A DNA stretch of 64,000 bases from an uncultured bacterium (GCA_903829325.1 CAIKPM010000062.1:42679-106678), one strand, 5' to 3'. Positions 30,951-39,202 are shown, numbered from the stretch's first letter. Notes: generated by a model from the sequence alone, not told the origin. A program made the numbers and translations.

Positions 30951-31662
30951 GCGCCACCGGCCAAGCAATCCAAGGCGTTTCGCCCAACACCAAGAGGTTT
31001 GGAGCAACAGCCACGGTGACAAATAACGCCGCGGCAAAAATGATGGGAAATGACAAGGCAAAGGTCGAGAAACGTGGCACGATTCGCCCCAACGCCGCCA
31101 AAGCCAACTGAGAGAAAAAAGCCAACGCAATCGCCGGACCAACAATAACGAGCGCCGCATCCAAAAGCATCGCGGGCACGAGCATTGCATACTGGAGCAT
31201 CGTCGCAGCGGTGGGAACGCTACCAAGCGGCAAAACGTGGAACGAGCGCACGAACATCAGCACCAAACGCTCGACACCGCCGCCCAAAAAGAAAGCGGCG
31301 AGTAAAGCATTTGACCAAAGTCTCCCAAAACCAGAACCGCTCGGCACACTCGCGCTTGGCAAGCTCGCGCGCACACCAAGATAATCATCTAACGCCCGTC
31401 CACCCGAATACGCTCCGTCATAGAGTACGGCCAAGGCCATGCCCATCGCAGCGCCAATCGCCATTTCGCGGGCAAAAGCGAAACAGAACTCCGCCGATTC
31501 GCACGCAATATTCCGTGAGATCGCACCGGAACACGTAACCGTCAACGCAGCAGCCACAATCAGTCGTACGGTCTTGGGGGTTGCTGGATGCGAAAATCCG
31601 GGGGCCTTGAGGACAAAGCCTGTGCATCGTGCAAACAGCAACAAACTCGTTATAAAGTTCAC
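30943..31662 (-). CDS. fliR: Flagellar-type export protein FliR
   Basis: This 239-residue integral membrane protein of the FliR/SctT family starts with GTG at 31662, overlapping the fliQ TGA (GTGA). Recognisable segments are LLLFARCTGFVLKAPGFSHP at the N-terminus, AREMAIGAAMGMALAVLYDG and GPAIALAFFSQLALAALGRIVP. FliR assembles with FliP and FliQ into the helical export pore. The family match is weaker than for FlhA/FlhB, but gene order and topology make it secure. Confidence 0.9.
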   Translation of the reverse strand: MNFITSLLLFARCTGFVLKAPGFSHPATPKTVRLIVAAALTVTCSGAISRNIACESAEFCFAFAREMAIGAAMGMALAVLYDGAYSGGRALDDYLGVRASLPSASVPSGSGFGRLWSNALLAAFFLGGGVERLVLMFVRSFHVLPLGSVPTAATMLQYAMLVPAMLLDAALVIVGPAIALAFFSQLALAALGRIVPRFSTFALSFPIIFAAALFVTVAVAPNLLVLGETPWIAWPVAHE

Positions 31663-31928
31663 AAGGAGCGGACGATCAACGGCATGACCGCGACTCCATG
31701 CCGTAAAAGCTGCGCTAGCTGATCGAACGCATTCTGCGAACCGACAATAATACAACAGCCAACGCAAAAAAATTTGGGCAAGACACTGAGCGTTTGCTCT
31801 TGAACCTGAGTGACCGCCTGCAACAAAGCAATGCCGGTACCAACCAGCGTGCCAACCAACAACACCGGCAAAGAAATCGCCGCGGTGACCCGCAGCGATT
31901 CATGCAGTATAAGCGAGAAAATCTCCAT
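31659..31928 (-). CDS. fliQ: Flagellar-type export protein FliQ
   Basis: This 89-residue protein, exactly the usual FliQ length, has two membrane hairpin helices (VTAAISLPVLLVGTLVGTGI and LPKFFCVGCCIIVGSQ) joined by the conserved ALLQAVTQVQEQTLS. Four copies of FliQ wrap around FliP5R1 to form the export pore. ATG at 31928 starts the protein, and the longer frame into metF is rejected. metF ends 32 bp upstream, separating fliQ from fliP. Confidence 0.93.
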   Translation of the reverse strand: MEIFSLILHESLRVTAAISLPVLLVGTLVGTGIALLQAVTQVQEQTLSVLPKFFCVGCCIIVGSQNAFDQLAQLLRHGVAVMPLIVRSL

Positions 31929-31960
31929 GCAGGCGAGCGTAACGCGAGCATGTGAACGAA

Positions 31961-32836
31961 TTATGTCAGCATATTTGCGGCAAGTAAAGCGGAAACAATC
32001 GCTCGTGTCGCGGTGGAGCGATTGAGTGTATAAAAGTGCACCGCGGGAGCTCCGTGCACCAGCAAATCGGCACACTGCAAGGTAGCATAGGCCACGCCTA
32101 AATCAACCACGCTCGACTGGTCATCAGCTCGATACACCAATTCATTGCGCAGTTTTTCGGGTAAAGTCGCTCCACATAAATCAGTAAAGCGCTGCACCTG
32201 GCGATAATCAGTGATCGGCATAATACCTGGAATAATGGGCACTTCAATCCCAACCGCCCGAGCACGCTTCACGAAATCCCGATAACGTTCATTCTCAAAA
32301 AAAAGCTGGGTAATCAAAAAGTTGGCACCAGCAGCAACTTTTGCTTGCAAGTATCCTACATCGGCAACAATATCACTGGACTCGTTGTGCCCTTCAGGAT
32401 AACAAGCTGCACCGATACAGAAATCGTATTCAGCGGCTAAAAAAGCGACTAGTTCATTTGCGTACTTGAACTCTTCAAAAGTACCGGCGGAGCTTCCATC
32501 AGTGGGCAGATCGCCACGCAGAGCCAAAATATTTTCGATGCCGGCTGCGGCTAATTCATCAAACAAGGTCCGCAACGTCGCCAGGCTACTGCCAATGCAA
32601 GTGACGTGCACCAGAACTTCAAGGCCCAATTCGCGTTTTATCCGCTTGGCGACTTCGATCGTTCGCTCGCGCGAAGAGCCTGCAGCACCATATGTCACTG
32701 ACACAAATAAAGGCTTGAGCGGGAGCAGCGTACGCGCGGTATCGAGTAATTTTTCAACGCCGGCATCGGTTTTGGGGGGGAAAAATTCAAACGAACAGGC
32801 TTGTTTACCCGCTTGTAGGGCAGTCGCAATCTTCAT
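31961..32836 (-). CDS. metF: Methylenetetrahydrofolate reductase
   Basis: This 291-residue MTHFR reduces 5,10-methylene-THF to 5-methyl-THF for methionine synthesis. Motifs: SFEFFPPKTDAGVEKLL with the catalytic Glu, SVTYGAAGSSRERTIE, HVTCIG, ILALRGDLP and FLITQLFFENERY, then PGIMPITDYRQVQRF. ATG 32836 is preferred to the GTG at 32854. It is the only metabolic gene inside the flagellar-type operon, placed between fliP (22 bp) and fliQ (32 bp). No riboswitch or separate promoter fits into these gaps, so it must be co-transcribed. Confidence 0.96.
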   Translation of the reverse strand: MKIATALQAGKQACSFEFFPPKTDAGVEKLLDTARTLLPLKPLFVSVTYGAAGSSRERTIEVAKRIKRELGLEVLVHVTCIGSSLATLRTLFDELAAAGIENILALRGDLPTDGSSAGTFEEFKYANELVAFLAAEYDFCIGAACYPEGHNESSDIVADVGYLQAKVAAGANFLITQLFFENERYRDFVKRARAVGIEVPIIPGIMPITDYRQVQRFTDLCGATLPEKLRNELVYRADDQSSVVDLGVAYATLQCADLLVHGAPAVHFYTLNRSTATRAIVSALLAANMLT

Positions 32837-32858
32837 CGCAGGAGCTCTTCTCACTCGA

Positions 32859-33512
32859 TCAGCGAAAACTCTGCACTAGGCCACCACAGACCAAGCCCCA
32901 CCCATCGACCATCACAAAAAGTAACAATTTACATGGCAAAGAAATAACTGGTGGACTCAACATCATCATCCCCAAACCCATTAACAGAGCCGAAACAGCC
33001 AGATCAATCGCCACAAACGGCAAATATAACACCAGGCCGATGCCGAAGCCATTCCGCAATTCGTTGACAACGAATGCCGGCACGAGCACAGTGAACGGTG
33101 CTTGTGCCAATCCCTCGCGTGCGGGACGGTGTGCCACACGCGCAAATAAGACAATATCCCGTCGCTGTGTTTGACGCAACATAAAATCGCGCAGTGGCTG
33201 ACCGGCCCGCTGCATCGCCTGCTGACGAGAGATCTGCTTGTGTTGATACGGCACGAGCGCTTCGCGAGCGATTCGTTCTCCTGTGGGGGCCATCACAACG
33301 AAGGTAAGCACAAGCGCCAAACCACTCAACACAGCATTCGGTGGTAACGCCGAAGCACCAATCGCTGAACGGACCAGCGACAACACAACGGCAATCCGCA
33401 CAAACGATGTGGCCAGCATCAACAGCAAAGGCAAGCACGAGAGTAAGGTAAGCCCAGCCAGCGTATCAAGCGGTAAACTCGCTCCACTGGTAAGCGAAAG
33501 CAATGTATCCAT
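32859..33512 (-). CDS. fliP: Flagellar-type export protein FliP
   Basis: This 217-residue FliP shows LLLMLATSFVRIAVVLSLVR, the conserved VLVPAFVVNELRNGFGIG segment and LMGLGMMMLSPPVISLPCKL ending in LLLFVMVDGW. FliP is the main pore subunit of the export gate. No signal peptide-like extension is present, and no fliO gene lies in the 45-bp gap to fliN. FliO is normally the assembly chaperone, but it is missing in several lineages. Confidence 0.95.
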   Translation of the reverse strand: MDTLLSLTSGASLPLDTLAGLTLLSCLPLLLMLATSFVRIAVVLSLVRSAIGASALPPNAVLSGLALVLTFVVMAPTGERIAREALVPYQHKQISRQQAMQRAGQPLRDFMLRQTQRRDIVLFARVAHRPAREGLAQAPFTVLVPAFVVNELRNGFGIGLVLYLPFVAIDLAVSALLMGLGMMMLSPPVISLPCKLLLFVMVDGWGLVCGGLVQSFR

Positions 33513-33557
33513 CGCGCTAGCCTACCCCAGTTCAATAAACTAGGGGTTAGACGAACG

Positions 33558-33824
33558 TTACGTGGGGATTGCGGGCGATAAAATCTCAGAAACGCGGATG
33601 CCAAAATTATCGTCAATAGCAATAATCTCACCACGCGCGACCAAACGCTCGTTCACTAAGAGGTCAACCGGTCCACCAGCAAGGCGATCCAGTTCAACAA
33701 CCGAGCCTTGACTGAGTTTGAGTACATCGCGGATTAATAACTCCGCCTTGCCCAGTTCCACCGTGAGTTTCACCGGCACGCCAAGTAACAAATCGATATT
33801 TTTGGTTGCAGTAGGCGAGGTCAT
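33558..33824 (-). CDS. fliN: Flagellar-type C-ring protein FliN
   Basis: This 88-residue protein is essentially one SpoA domain: LLLGVPVKLTVELGKAELLI, VLKLSQGSVVELDRLAG and VDLLVNERLVARGEIIAIDD followed by GIRVSEILS. FliN builds the lower C-ring and recruits the FliH-FliI complex. The ATG overlaps the fliM stop by 4 bp. The N-terminal extension seen in many FliN proteins is short here. Confidence 0.93.
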   Translation of the reverse strand: MTSPTATKNIDLLLGVPVKLTVELGKAELLIRDVLKLSQGSVVELDRLAGGPVDLLVNERLVARGEIIAIDDNFGIRVSEILSPAIPT

Positions 33825-34621
33825 GATATGCTGCTTTCTCCAGACGTTCCAATAAGCAAAGCGTTGTGGCCATTGGCAATCCCACACGTTCCGTGAGCGA
33901 AGCTCACCGAGCCCGTCATGAGCTGCGCATTCTCTCCTCTGATCATCGGCAAAATATCGCCAATATGAAGTGCTGCCAATTGAGCCAGGGTCAGTTCGCA
34001 ATGCCCCGCGACTACGCGCACCGGTATGGGAACGTGCGCCAGCTCTTCGAGAACACAATATTCACCCGTCGGCTCGGGTGGGTCACACGCGACGATCACT
34101 CCGAGAGACAACGGCTGCGCGAGGTTCATACGGACTTCAAAGTAGCTATCCGCCTCGGCCAGCGCAGCGTAATCATGCGTCAGATGCAAGCTGAGTAGCT
34201 CACCGGCTAAGGGAGCGCAAAGCAGCGCGATTTCTTGCACCATTGCCTGCAAACTCTGCCGTTCGAGCGGTGACAAACTCGCCTGCGGCCGGAGAACAAT
34301 ATCGCCAAAGGCTGCCGTAAGCAACGCAAATACGCTCTCGCGACGCAAAATCAACCAAAAGCGCCCAGCGGTTGCTTCGGCGAGAAAAACCATCGAGCCC
34401 GGCAAGATGCCCTCGAGTACGTTGCTCGTCAGAGCGATAGGCTCGAAAACATCAACCGTTTTTCCCTGGGCAAGCTTGCCGCCAAATTGCTCACGCAGCG
34501 CCTGGGCAACCGAGCACGCCGTATCGAGCGGCAAGGTTGATATTTTGCGAAATTCAACCTCACGCAGGCTACGACCATCCGACTGCGCCTGAGCAGGCCC
34601 AAAGCACAGGATCTGTCTCAT
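33821..34621 (-). CDS. fliM: Short FliM-like C-ring protein lacking the CheY-binding peptide
   Basis: This 266-residue protein has a CheC-like middle domain (about 30-185; SMVFLAEATAGRFWLILRRE, LSPLERQSLQAMVQEIALL) and a C-terminal SpoA domain (VRVVAGHCELTLAQLAALHIGD onward). Flagellar FliM proteins are normally about 330 residues and begin with a CheY-P-binding peptide (LSQxEIDALL). Here the N-terminus is a short unrelated stretch (MRQILCFGPAQAQSD). The C-ring would therefore lack a CheY docking site on FliM. It overlaps the FlgG-like gene and fliN by 4 bp each. Confidence 0.85.
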   Translation of the reverse strand: MRQILCFGPAQAQSDGRSLREVEFRKISTLPLDTACSVAQALREQFGGKLAQGKTVDVFEPIALTSNVLEGILPGSMVFLAEATAGRFWLILRRESVFALLTAAFGDIVLRPQASLSPLERQSLQAMVQEIALLCAPLAGELLSLHLTHDYAALAEADSYFEVRMNLAQPLSLGVIVACDPPEPTGEYCVLEELAHVPIPVRVVAGHCELTLAQLAALHIGDILPMIRGENAQLMTGSVSFAHGTCGIANGHNALLIGTSGESSIS

Positions 34622-35328
34622 TTGACCAAGTCCAGCGTACTTTTCTCCAAGCCCATTTTCGCTTGGGTTGCAGCCGTCATCGCCTCGAGTTGGGCATAGA
34701 GATCGTGCAATCGATCAACGGCGCGGTGCATATCGACCTGACCAGCATCGCGACGCCCCGGCTGCAGCAAAGCAAAATTGCCATCTCCTGCCCGTCCAAG
34801 ATGCGGCTCAATGCCAAGTGGAGCACGATCACCCGAGGGACTCGGGATCAATTGCGTCCCAACAGGAAACCGCGCTAAGGCAAGTACGCCGACGCATACG
34901 CGTTCCTGACGGCGCTGCTGACTTTGGGGATCGATCACGCTACGGGTATAGCAAAGCGCTCCATCGCTCTCGATATGCAACGCGCGAACGCGCCCTAAGG
35001 CCTGATCGTGCGCGTCGAGCTCGAGGCTAGTCGGTGCTGCCGACCCGCCAACAAACCCCTGCACCCGACGGCCATCCGAGGCTTTCAACACACCAGCCTC
35101 AAGCACAAAGCCGCCGTCACGCGAAAATGTTCGCCGCCCAGCAGCATCAACCAACACAAACTGGGCATCACCCGGCGCCGCGACACTCAACGGGGCCACC
35201 GTCGGCAGCGAACGCACCGAACTGCGCACGTCCGAGTCTACCGGAGTAAAACCCGGCAGATTGCTATGCAAAACCTCGCTCGTATACTCAGCAATTTTAT
35301 TCTGCACGTGCAAAATAGTCGTGTCCAT
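34618..35328 (-). CDS. Flagellar rod/hook-family protein (FlgG/FlgF-like)
   Basis: This 236-residue protein resembles the FlgE/F/G family in its central and C-terminal parts: FSRDGGFVLEAGVLKASDGR (the usual TRDGSFxxdxxGxLVTxdG element), VLALARFPVGTQLIP and the C-terminal helix with VDMHRAVDRLHDLYAQLEAM. The N-terminal ANN-type motif is weak. It probably forms a rod or hook-like axial structure. It is too divergent to decide between FlgF and FlgG. The ATG shares one base with the preceding stop (TAATG). Confidence 0.7.
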   Translation of the reverse strand: MDTTILHVQNKIAEYTSEVLHSNLPGFTPVDSDVRSSVRSLPTVAPLSVAAPGDAQFVLVDAAGRRTFSRDGGFVLEAGVLKASDGRRVQGFVGGSAAPTSLELDAHDQALGRVRALHIESDGALCYTRSVIDPQSQQRRQERVCVGVLALARFPVGTQLIPSPSGDRAPLGIEPHLGRAGDGNFALLQPGRRDAGQVDMHRAVDRLHDLYAQLEAMTAATQAKMGLEKSTLDLVK

Positions 35329-35873
35329 TATTTTTCCTCCGCATAACTAGCAACATTGAGCGCGATCGAAGCATGCGCGCAAGCCTGGGCCAAAGTCGCA
35401 AGCGCCTGGCGCATTCGCGCTTGCAAATGCCTCGCGCAGAGAATCGTGATATGCAGACCCGAACCAAGATCAGTCACGAGCATACACACACGCTCACCCT
35501 GGGGCAGCGTCAAAACATAGTGGCTACGCACCACCGTGCTAGAACGGCGCCAACACCAAGGATCCTCCGGGTGCAAGCGGCGAGCACGAGATGCCACCGC
35601 CGAGCGCTCACTCGCCATTGCACCCTGCGAAAAGCAAACGTGAGACTTATCCAAGCGAGGATGAACGACGCCACACTTCCCCGTGCCAGCACGTGAAATA
35701 GCAGCGCCAGAAACGCGCGGTGGCACAGGCACAAGTTTTTCGGTGCGCCGCTCGGCTGGCGACAGCGGGCGCAACGCCGCGAGGTGTAAGGCATCGCGCC
35801 ACGCTTGCGAAAGCGTGGCAGGATCGAGCATGGGAAGCCGAATCGAGAGGGCCGAGAAATCCGTAATCGTCAT
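35328..35873 (-). CDS. Putative short FliK-like hook-length control protein
   Basis: This 181-residue protein lies where fliK commonly lies. Its last 65 residues (YVLTLPQGERVCMLVTDLG, then HITILCARHLQARMRQALAT) follow the strand-helix pattern of the FliK C-terminal substrate-switch domain, in which a Leu-rich helix is preceded by two strands. The N-terminal part, normally a long Gln/Pro-rich ruler, is only about 110 residues and Arg-rich. Identification is based on position and pattern only. It overlaps the FlgG-like gene by one base; the lytic transglycosylase ends 64 bp upstream. Confidence 0.4.
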   Translation of the reverse strand: MTITDFSALSIRLPMLDPATLSQAWRDALHLAALRPLSPAERRTEKLVPVPPRVSGAAISRAGTGKCGVVHPRLDKSHVCFSQGAMASERSAVASRARRLHPEDPWCWRRSSTVVRSHYVLTLPQGERVCMLVTDLGSGLHITILCARHLQARMRQALATLAQACAHASIALNVASYAEEK

Positions 35874-35937
35874 ACCTGCGATGTTGACGGATTTCCACTA
35901 CCGCTACATCATCAAAATATGACCGAATATCGAGGGG

Positions 35938-36549
35938 TTATTGCGTTTGGTAATGGTTAAACGAATCCATCACGTTAGCAACATACGCCTGAGTCTCCGC
36001 GTAGGGGGGAACACCACCATATTTGGCAACAGCAGCGGGACCGGCGTTATACGCAGCAACCGCTAATTTCCAATCACCAAAACGATCATACAGCCCGCGT
36101 AAATAGCGTGTTCCACCGGCGATATTTTGACTTGCTTCAAACGGATTGCTCACGCCAAGAGAAGCTGCAGTTGCTGGCATTAATTGCATTAATCCCTGTG
36201 CTCCAACCGGCGAAACAGCTTGGGTTTGGAAACTGGATTCATTGGCAATCACCGCTTTTATTAAATTCGGATCGACGTGGTACGCGGCTGCACTGCTGGC
36301 AATCAAAGGCTCGAGCGACTCAGGCGTAGCGACGCGTGCGCCATTTCCACCGACATTGGTACCGAGCATGCCTAAGCGCCCAAGCGCTTGGCTCATCATC
36401 TGATCAAATAATGCTTTTGCTTGCGGATTAACCGGCACGCCAGAATTTTTCGCAGCAACTGAGCTCGTTGCAGCGTTGCTCGCACCTAGCTCCTGATCGA
36501 AGACCGATAATTTGCTTTGAATCGCAGAAATTTCTGCAAGGCAATTCAT
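35938..36549 (-). CDS. Lytic transglycosylase (SLT domain)
   Basis: In this 203-residue protein, residues 85-200 form a goose-type lysozyme-like SLT domain: catalytic Glu in LIKAVIANESSFQTQAVSPV, GAQGLMQLMPATAASLGV, and AGGTRYLRGLYDRF followed by AVAAYNAGPAAV. It cleaves peptidoglycan glycan strands, presumably to let the rod through the wall. The N-terminus has no signal peptide but looks like an export-type helix (LAEISAIQSKLSVFDQEL), so it may be secreted by the type III apparatus itself, like FlgJ. It is coupled to fliH (ATGA). Confidence 0.9.
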   Translation of the reverse strand: MNCLAEISAIQSKLSVFDQELGASNAATSSVAAKNSGVPVNPQAKALFDQMMSQALGRLGMLGTNVGGNGARVATPESLEPLIASSAAAYHVDPNLIKAVIANESSFQTQAVSPVGAQGLMQLMPATAASLGVSNPFEASQNIAGGTRYLRGLYDRFGDWKLAVAAYNAGPAAVAKYGGVPPYAETQAYVANVMDSFNHYQTQ

Positions 36550-37136
36550 GCTACTGCTCCCTCGTTCGATTCACGACTAACCTGTTGAAAGCGGCGCAAG
36601 ACACAACCCAAACGGACGGGCAACCGTGCATCGAGCACACCATCGCGCACTTCCAAAATAAAATCGCCTGGTTGCAATTCTCCATCAACGACCATCGGCA
36701 AAGAGCAGGTAATCGTATTCAAATCCGCCGCACTCACCCGCAGACGCAACGGGCCTTCGCGTTCATAGCGCCGCATCGCTCGCTGGGTGATTTCAGCCAC
36801 ATCCGCCGGAGCTAATAATAACTCGCGCCCTAAAACTTCTTCGGCTAACGAAGTCAACAAGCGGTCCACCGAGCATTCTAACGTTTCTAGCGCATAAGCC
36901 CGAAAGTGCTCGAGTTCGCGGAGAAACGCTTCCTCTGATACTGCCTGTGTGTCGCCGGTGACCGTCCCAACTTTAGTTTGCGGTGTTGTCGTGACGCTCT
37001 CCAATGACATGTCGGCTCTCTCTCTGCATGACGTTGCATCGTCATACGACGTAAGGGGCGACGACGTATCTTGAGCGTCGCGCCCTATCCGTATCGGCGC
37101 AAACATCTCGGTAAATGAGCGAAATTTACTGCTCAT
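36546..37136 (-). CDS. fliH: FliH-like export ATPase regulator
   Basis: This 196-residue protein has a FliH/V-type ATPase subunit-E-like C-terminal half: LTSLAEEVLGRELLLAPADV, ITQRAMRRYEREGPLRLRVS and DFILEVRDGVLDARLPVRLG. FliH normally holds the FliI ATPase in check and docks it to FliN. In this operon it follows fliF with an 11-bp overlap, but no fliI follows it. It may pair with a fliI elsewhere, or act without one. Confidence 0.8.
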   Translation of the reverse strand: MSSKFRSFTEMFAPIRIGRDAQDTSSPLTSYDDATSCRERADMSLESVTTTPQTKVGTVTGDTQAVSEEAFLRELEHFRAYALETLECSVDRLLTSLAEEVLGRELLLAPADVAEITQRAMRRYEREGPLRLRVSAADLNTITCSLPMVVDGELQPGDFILEVRDGVLDARLPVRLGCVLRRFQQVSRESNEGAVA

Positions 37137-38592
37137 GCAAAAGTTGTTCCCAAGTCGGTACGAAGACGCTGACTGGGCGAGTCATCCGGGCCACGATTGC
37201 CCCGCGCTCTTCGCTCGGATAGAGATCTAACACCGCCGCTGCCGTAACGGTCGGCAAAGCGCTGATCACCGCGGCCGCGGTATGTGCAGGCTCGCCAGCG
37301 AGCAATCCGAGCACCTCACGCGGCGCGATCCCGCTCGTCGCCGCCGTCGTGACCCGAATCCGTGCTTGCTCACGATACCGCTGCAACGCACGCCCTAGTC
37401 CTGGCGACAAGCGCCGCCAGCTCCAAACGAGCAAGGCCAGCAACATCCCCAGCGGTGCAAGCCACCAAAGGATGCTCCAGAAGACACGACTTCCCGCGCC
37501 AGAAGGCGGCGGCGGTTGGAGAAAAGGAACGGCTTCGACCTGCACCAACTCGCGCTGCTGCGCCGAAATGCCGGTTGCAGCAAGCGCCAAAGTCCGCACT
37601 TTGTCCAAATCGATGCTCCGATTCGCATCAACCAGCACCGCGACCGAAAGATGCGCCAATTCACCTGCGGTAATCGTGGTCTGTCGATCGCGCACGATAC
37701 TACCATGATCCTCACTGGCTTCGTGCTCACTATATTGCTTCTCGCGACTATTCAGATGCTCATCATGCTGTTGTAACGCCAAGGCCGAACCACCAACCGG
37801 TAAGCGCTCGATATCATGCGCTAGCTCGGTATGGGCTTCGTAGAGCGCGTGGACCCGCACGATAGTCGTTCCAGCGCCAAAAGCGCTATCGAAGGCAGTC
37901 TGCAGAGCAGCTCGCGTACTCTCCGCCTCATCGCTAGGTTCTTGATGGGCATCAAGCGCCACGCCATGATCATCAACCAAGACGACTCGCTGCGGAGCTA
38001 AAAACGGCACGGCACTGGAAACAAACGAGCGAATCCCTGCAATCGCCGCTGCCGAAAGCACTACCCCCGGCCGCAGTGCCAAACGAACCGAGGCACTAGC
38101 CGCACTCGAGTCTTCATCAGTGAAAGTCCCCTGGCGGGCTGGCGCGATCACGACGTTCGCCTCGCTGATTCCGTCCATTCGACGTAGCGCCAACGCGATA
38201 TCCCCCGCTAAGCCGGTACGCGACTGCTCTTCCAAGAGCGCATCGGGCGTCAATGCCGATGCCTTAGCGAGAGTTTCTGCTGACGTCGCAATGTGCTCAT
38301 GCGGCAAACCCGCCAATGAGAGCCGGAGGAGCAGCGTGTTGCGGGCGCTGTTGTCAACCTCAATATTATCGACGGTGCTGAGATGCGGCACATTCCAGGC
38401 TGCAAGCTGGGCATCGACTTGACTGAGCTGCTCGCTTTCCAGCGGTGTCGCAAACAAGGCAACCGTTCGCGGCCAGCACCACCACAGTGCAAGAGCGATT
38501 CCGACGATACCCAATGCTGCCGCTGCAGAACGCAGGCGAAACGGGCGACTGGAATTTGTCCAAGCGCCAACAAGCGTCTGAAAATGGTCCAT
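37126..38592 (-). CDS. fliF: MS-ring protein FliF with a C-terminal FliG-like domain
   Basis: This 488-residue protein has a FliF layout: membrane helix at 21-40, periplasmic ring-building domains with LAGDIALALRRMDGISEANV and a ring-building ASVRLALRPG segment, and a second membrane helix at about 370-392. After it, residues 424-488 (PREVLGLLAGEPAHTAAAVI, then SALPTVTAAAVLDLYPSEER) match the ARM-type helical repeat of the FliG N/middle domain, where LLxxEPxxTAxxIxxLPxxxAAxVL is typical. This looks like a natural FliF-FliG fusion without the FliG torque domain. The start shares one base with the fliE stop (TAATG). Confidence 0.85.
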   Translation of the reverse strand: MDHFQTLVGAWTNSSRPFRLRSAAAALGIVGIALALWWCWPRTVALFATPLESEQLSQVDAQLAAWNVPHLSTVDNIEVDNSARNTLLLRLSLAGLPHEHIATSAETLAKASALTPDALLEEQSRTGLAGDIALALRRMDGISEANVVIAPARQGTFTDEDSSAASASVRLALRPGVVLSAAAIAGIRSFVSSAVPFLAPQRVVLVDDHGVALDAHQEPSDEAESTRAALQTAFDSAFGAGTTIVRVHALYEAHTELAHDIERLPVGGSALALQQHDEHLNSREKQYSEHEASEDHGSIVRDRQTTITAGELAHLSVAVLVDANRSIDLDKVRTLALAATGISAQQRELVQVEAVPFLQPPPPSGAGSRVFWSILWWLAPLGMLLALLVWSWRRLSPGLGRALQRYREQARIRVTTAATSGIAPREVLGLLAGEPAHTAAAVISALPTVTAAAVLDLYPSEERGAIVARMTRPVSVFVPTWEQLLHEQ

Positions 38593-38870
38593 TAGAGCGA
38601 CATATTACCGAGGGTTGACGCCAACTGGCTCACCCGTGAAGCGATCGCCACCGCGGTCGACAGCGCAACATCCGCCGTCGCTTGGCTCGTGGTCATGGCA
38701 AGCAAGCTGCCTTGACCCGTTGCAAAATCACGCTGCGCGGCTTGGGCATGTTCGAGGCTTTGTGCGACCGCGTCGTAAGCGGAGCGAAACCAAGTCGCCG
38801 CTTGATCAGTAGCAGATCCGAATAGAGGCAGAGTGCCTGCCGTATCCGGCAAAATTGATTCGATTCTCAT
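38592..38870 (-). CDS. fliE: MS-ring/rod junction protein FliE
   Basis: This 92-residue FliE-like protein has the alpha-helical pattern of the family, with the conserved AQAAQRDFATGQGSLLAMTT followed by ALSTAVAIASRVSQLASTLG (compare DFATGKVDDLHxVMIAxEKA in typical FliE). FliE is the first rod substrate and links the MS ring to the rod. It overlaps flgC by 4 bp and fliF by one base. Confidence 0.85.
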   Translation of the reverse strand: MRIESILPDTAGTLPLFGSATDQAATWFRSAYDAVAQSLEHAQAAQRDFATGQGSLLAMTTSQATADVALSTAVAIASRVSQLASTLGNMSL

Positions 38871-39202
38871 GTCCGCCCCATCGCTATTGTCGCTTCGGCG
38901 AGATGTTTGCTCAGCGAAAAGAGGGTTGCGTCGCCTTCGTAACTGCGCTGGGCCTGCATCATGGCTAACATCTCGGTGACGATACTCCCACTAGCAACAT
39001 GCTGAGCCTGCACCCCGCAGATCCGAGGTGCACCGCTTGCATCGGTCGCCACACGTGGCAATAGGCGGGTAAAGCCGCTATGCCCGGCAACTTGCGCCGC
39101 CGCAACATTACGCGCCAACAGGTCAAGAGTGCTGCGCTCGACATCCATCGCTTGCGCAGCCAAGCTCAGTCCCGGGATAACGTCACCACCAAGCGCGCTC
39201 AT
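38867..39202 (-). CDS. flgC: Proximal rod protein FlgC, shortened
   Basis: This 111-residue protein keeps both ends of FlgC. The N-terminal rod helix AMDVERSTLDLLARNVAAAQ corresponds to the usual SGMxAERxRMNxIANNIANA, and the C-terminal helix VTEMLAMMQAQRSYEGDATL corresponds to VTEMVNMMEASRSYQANVTV. Typical FlgC proteins have 135-150 residues, so the middle beta region is trimmed. It overlaps the preceding small ORF and fliE by 4 bp each. Confidence 0.85.
   Translation of the reverse strand: MSALGGDVIPGLSLAAQAMDVERSTLDLLARNVAAAQVAGHSGFTRLLPRVATDASGAPRICGVQAQHVASGSIVTEMLAMMQAQRSYEGDATLFSLSKHLAEATIAMGRT

Noticed and set aside
31928..32075. N-terminal extension of fliQ
   Set aside because: The extra 49 residues overlap metF and lack any family match; ATG 31928 gives exactly 89 residues, the usual FliQ length.
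32837..32858. Methionine-type riboswitch before metF
   Set aside because: Only 22 bp separate fliP and metF, too short for any known SAM riboswitch.
33513..33557. Possible fliO between fliP and fliN
   Set aside because: Only 45 bp separate the two genes, too short for fliO; frames there overlap fliP and have no FliO pattern.
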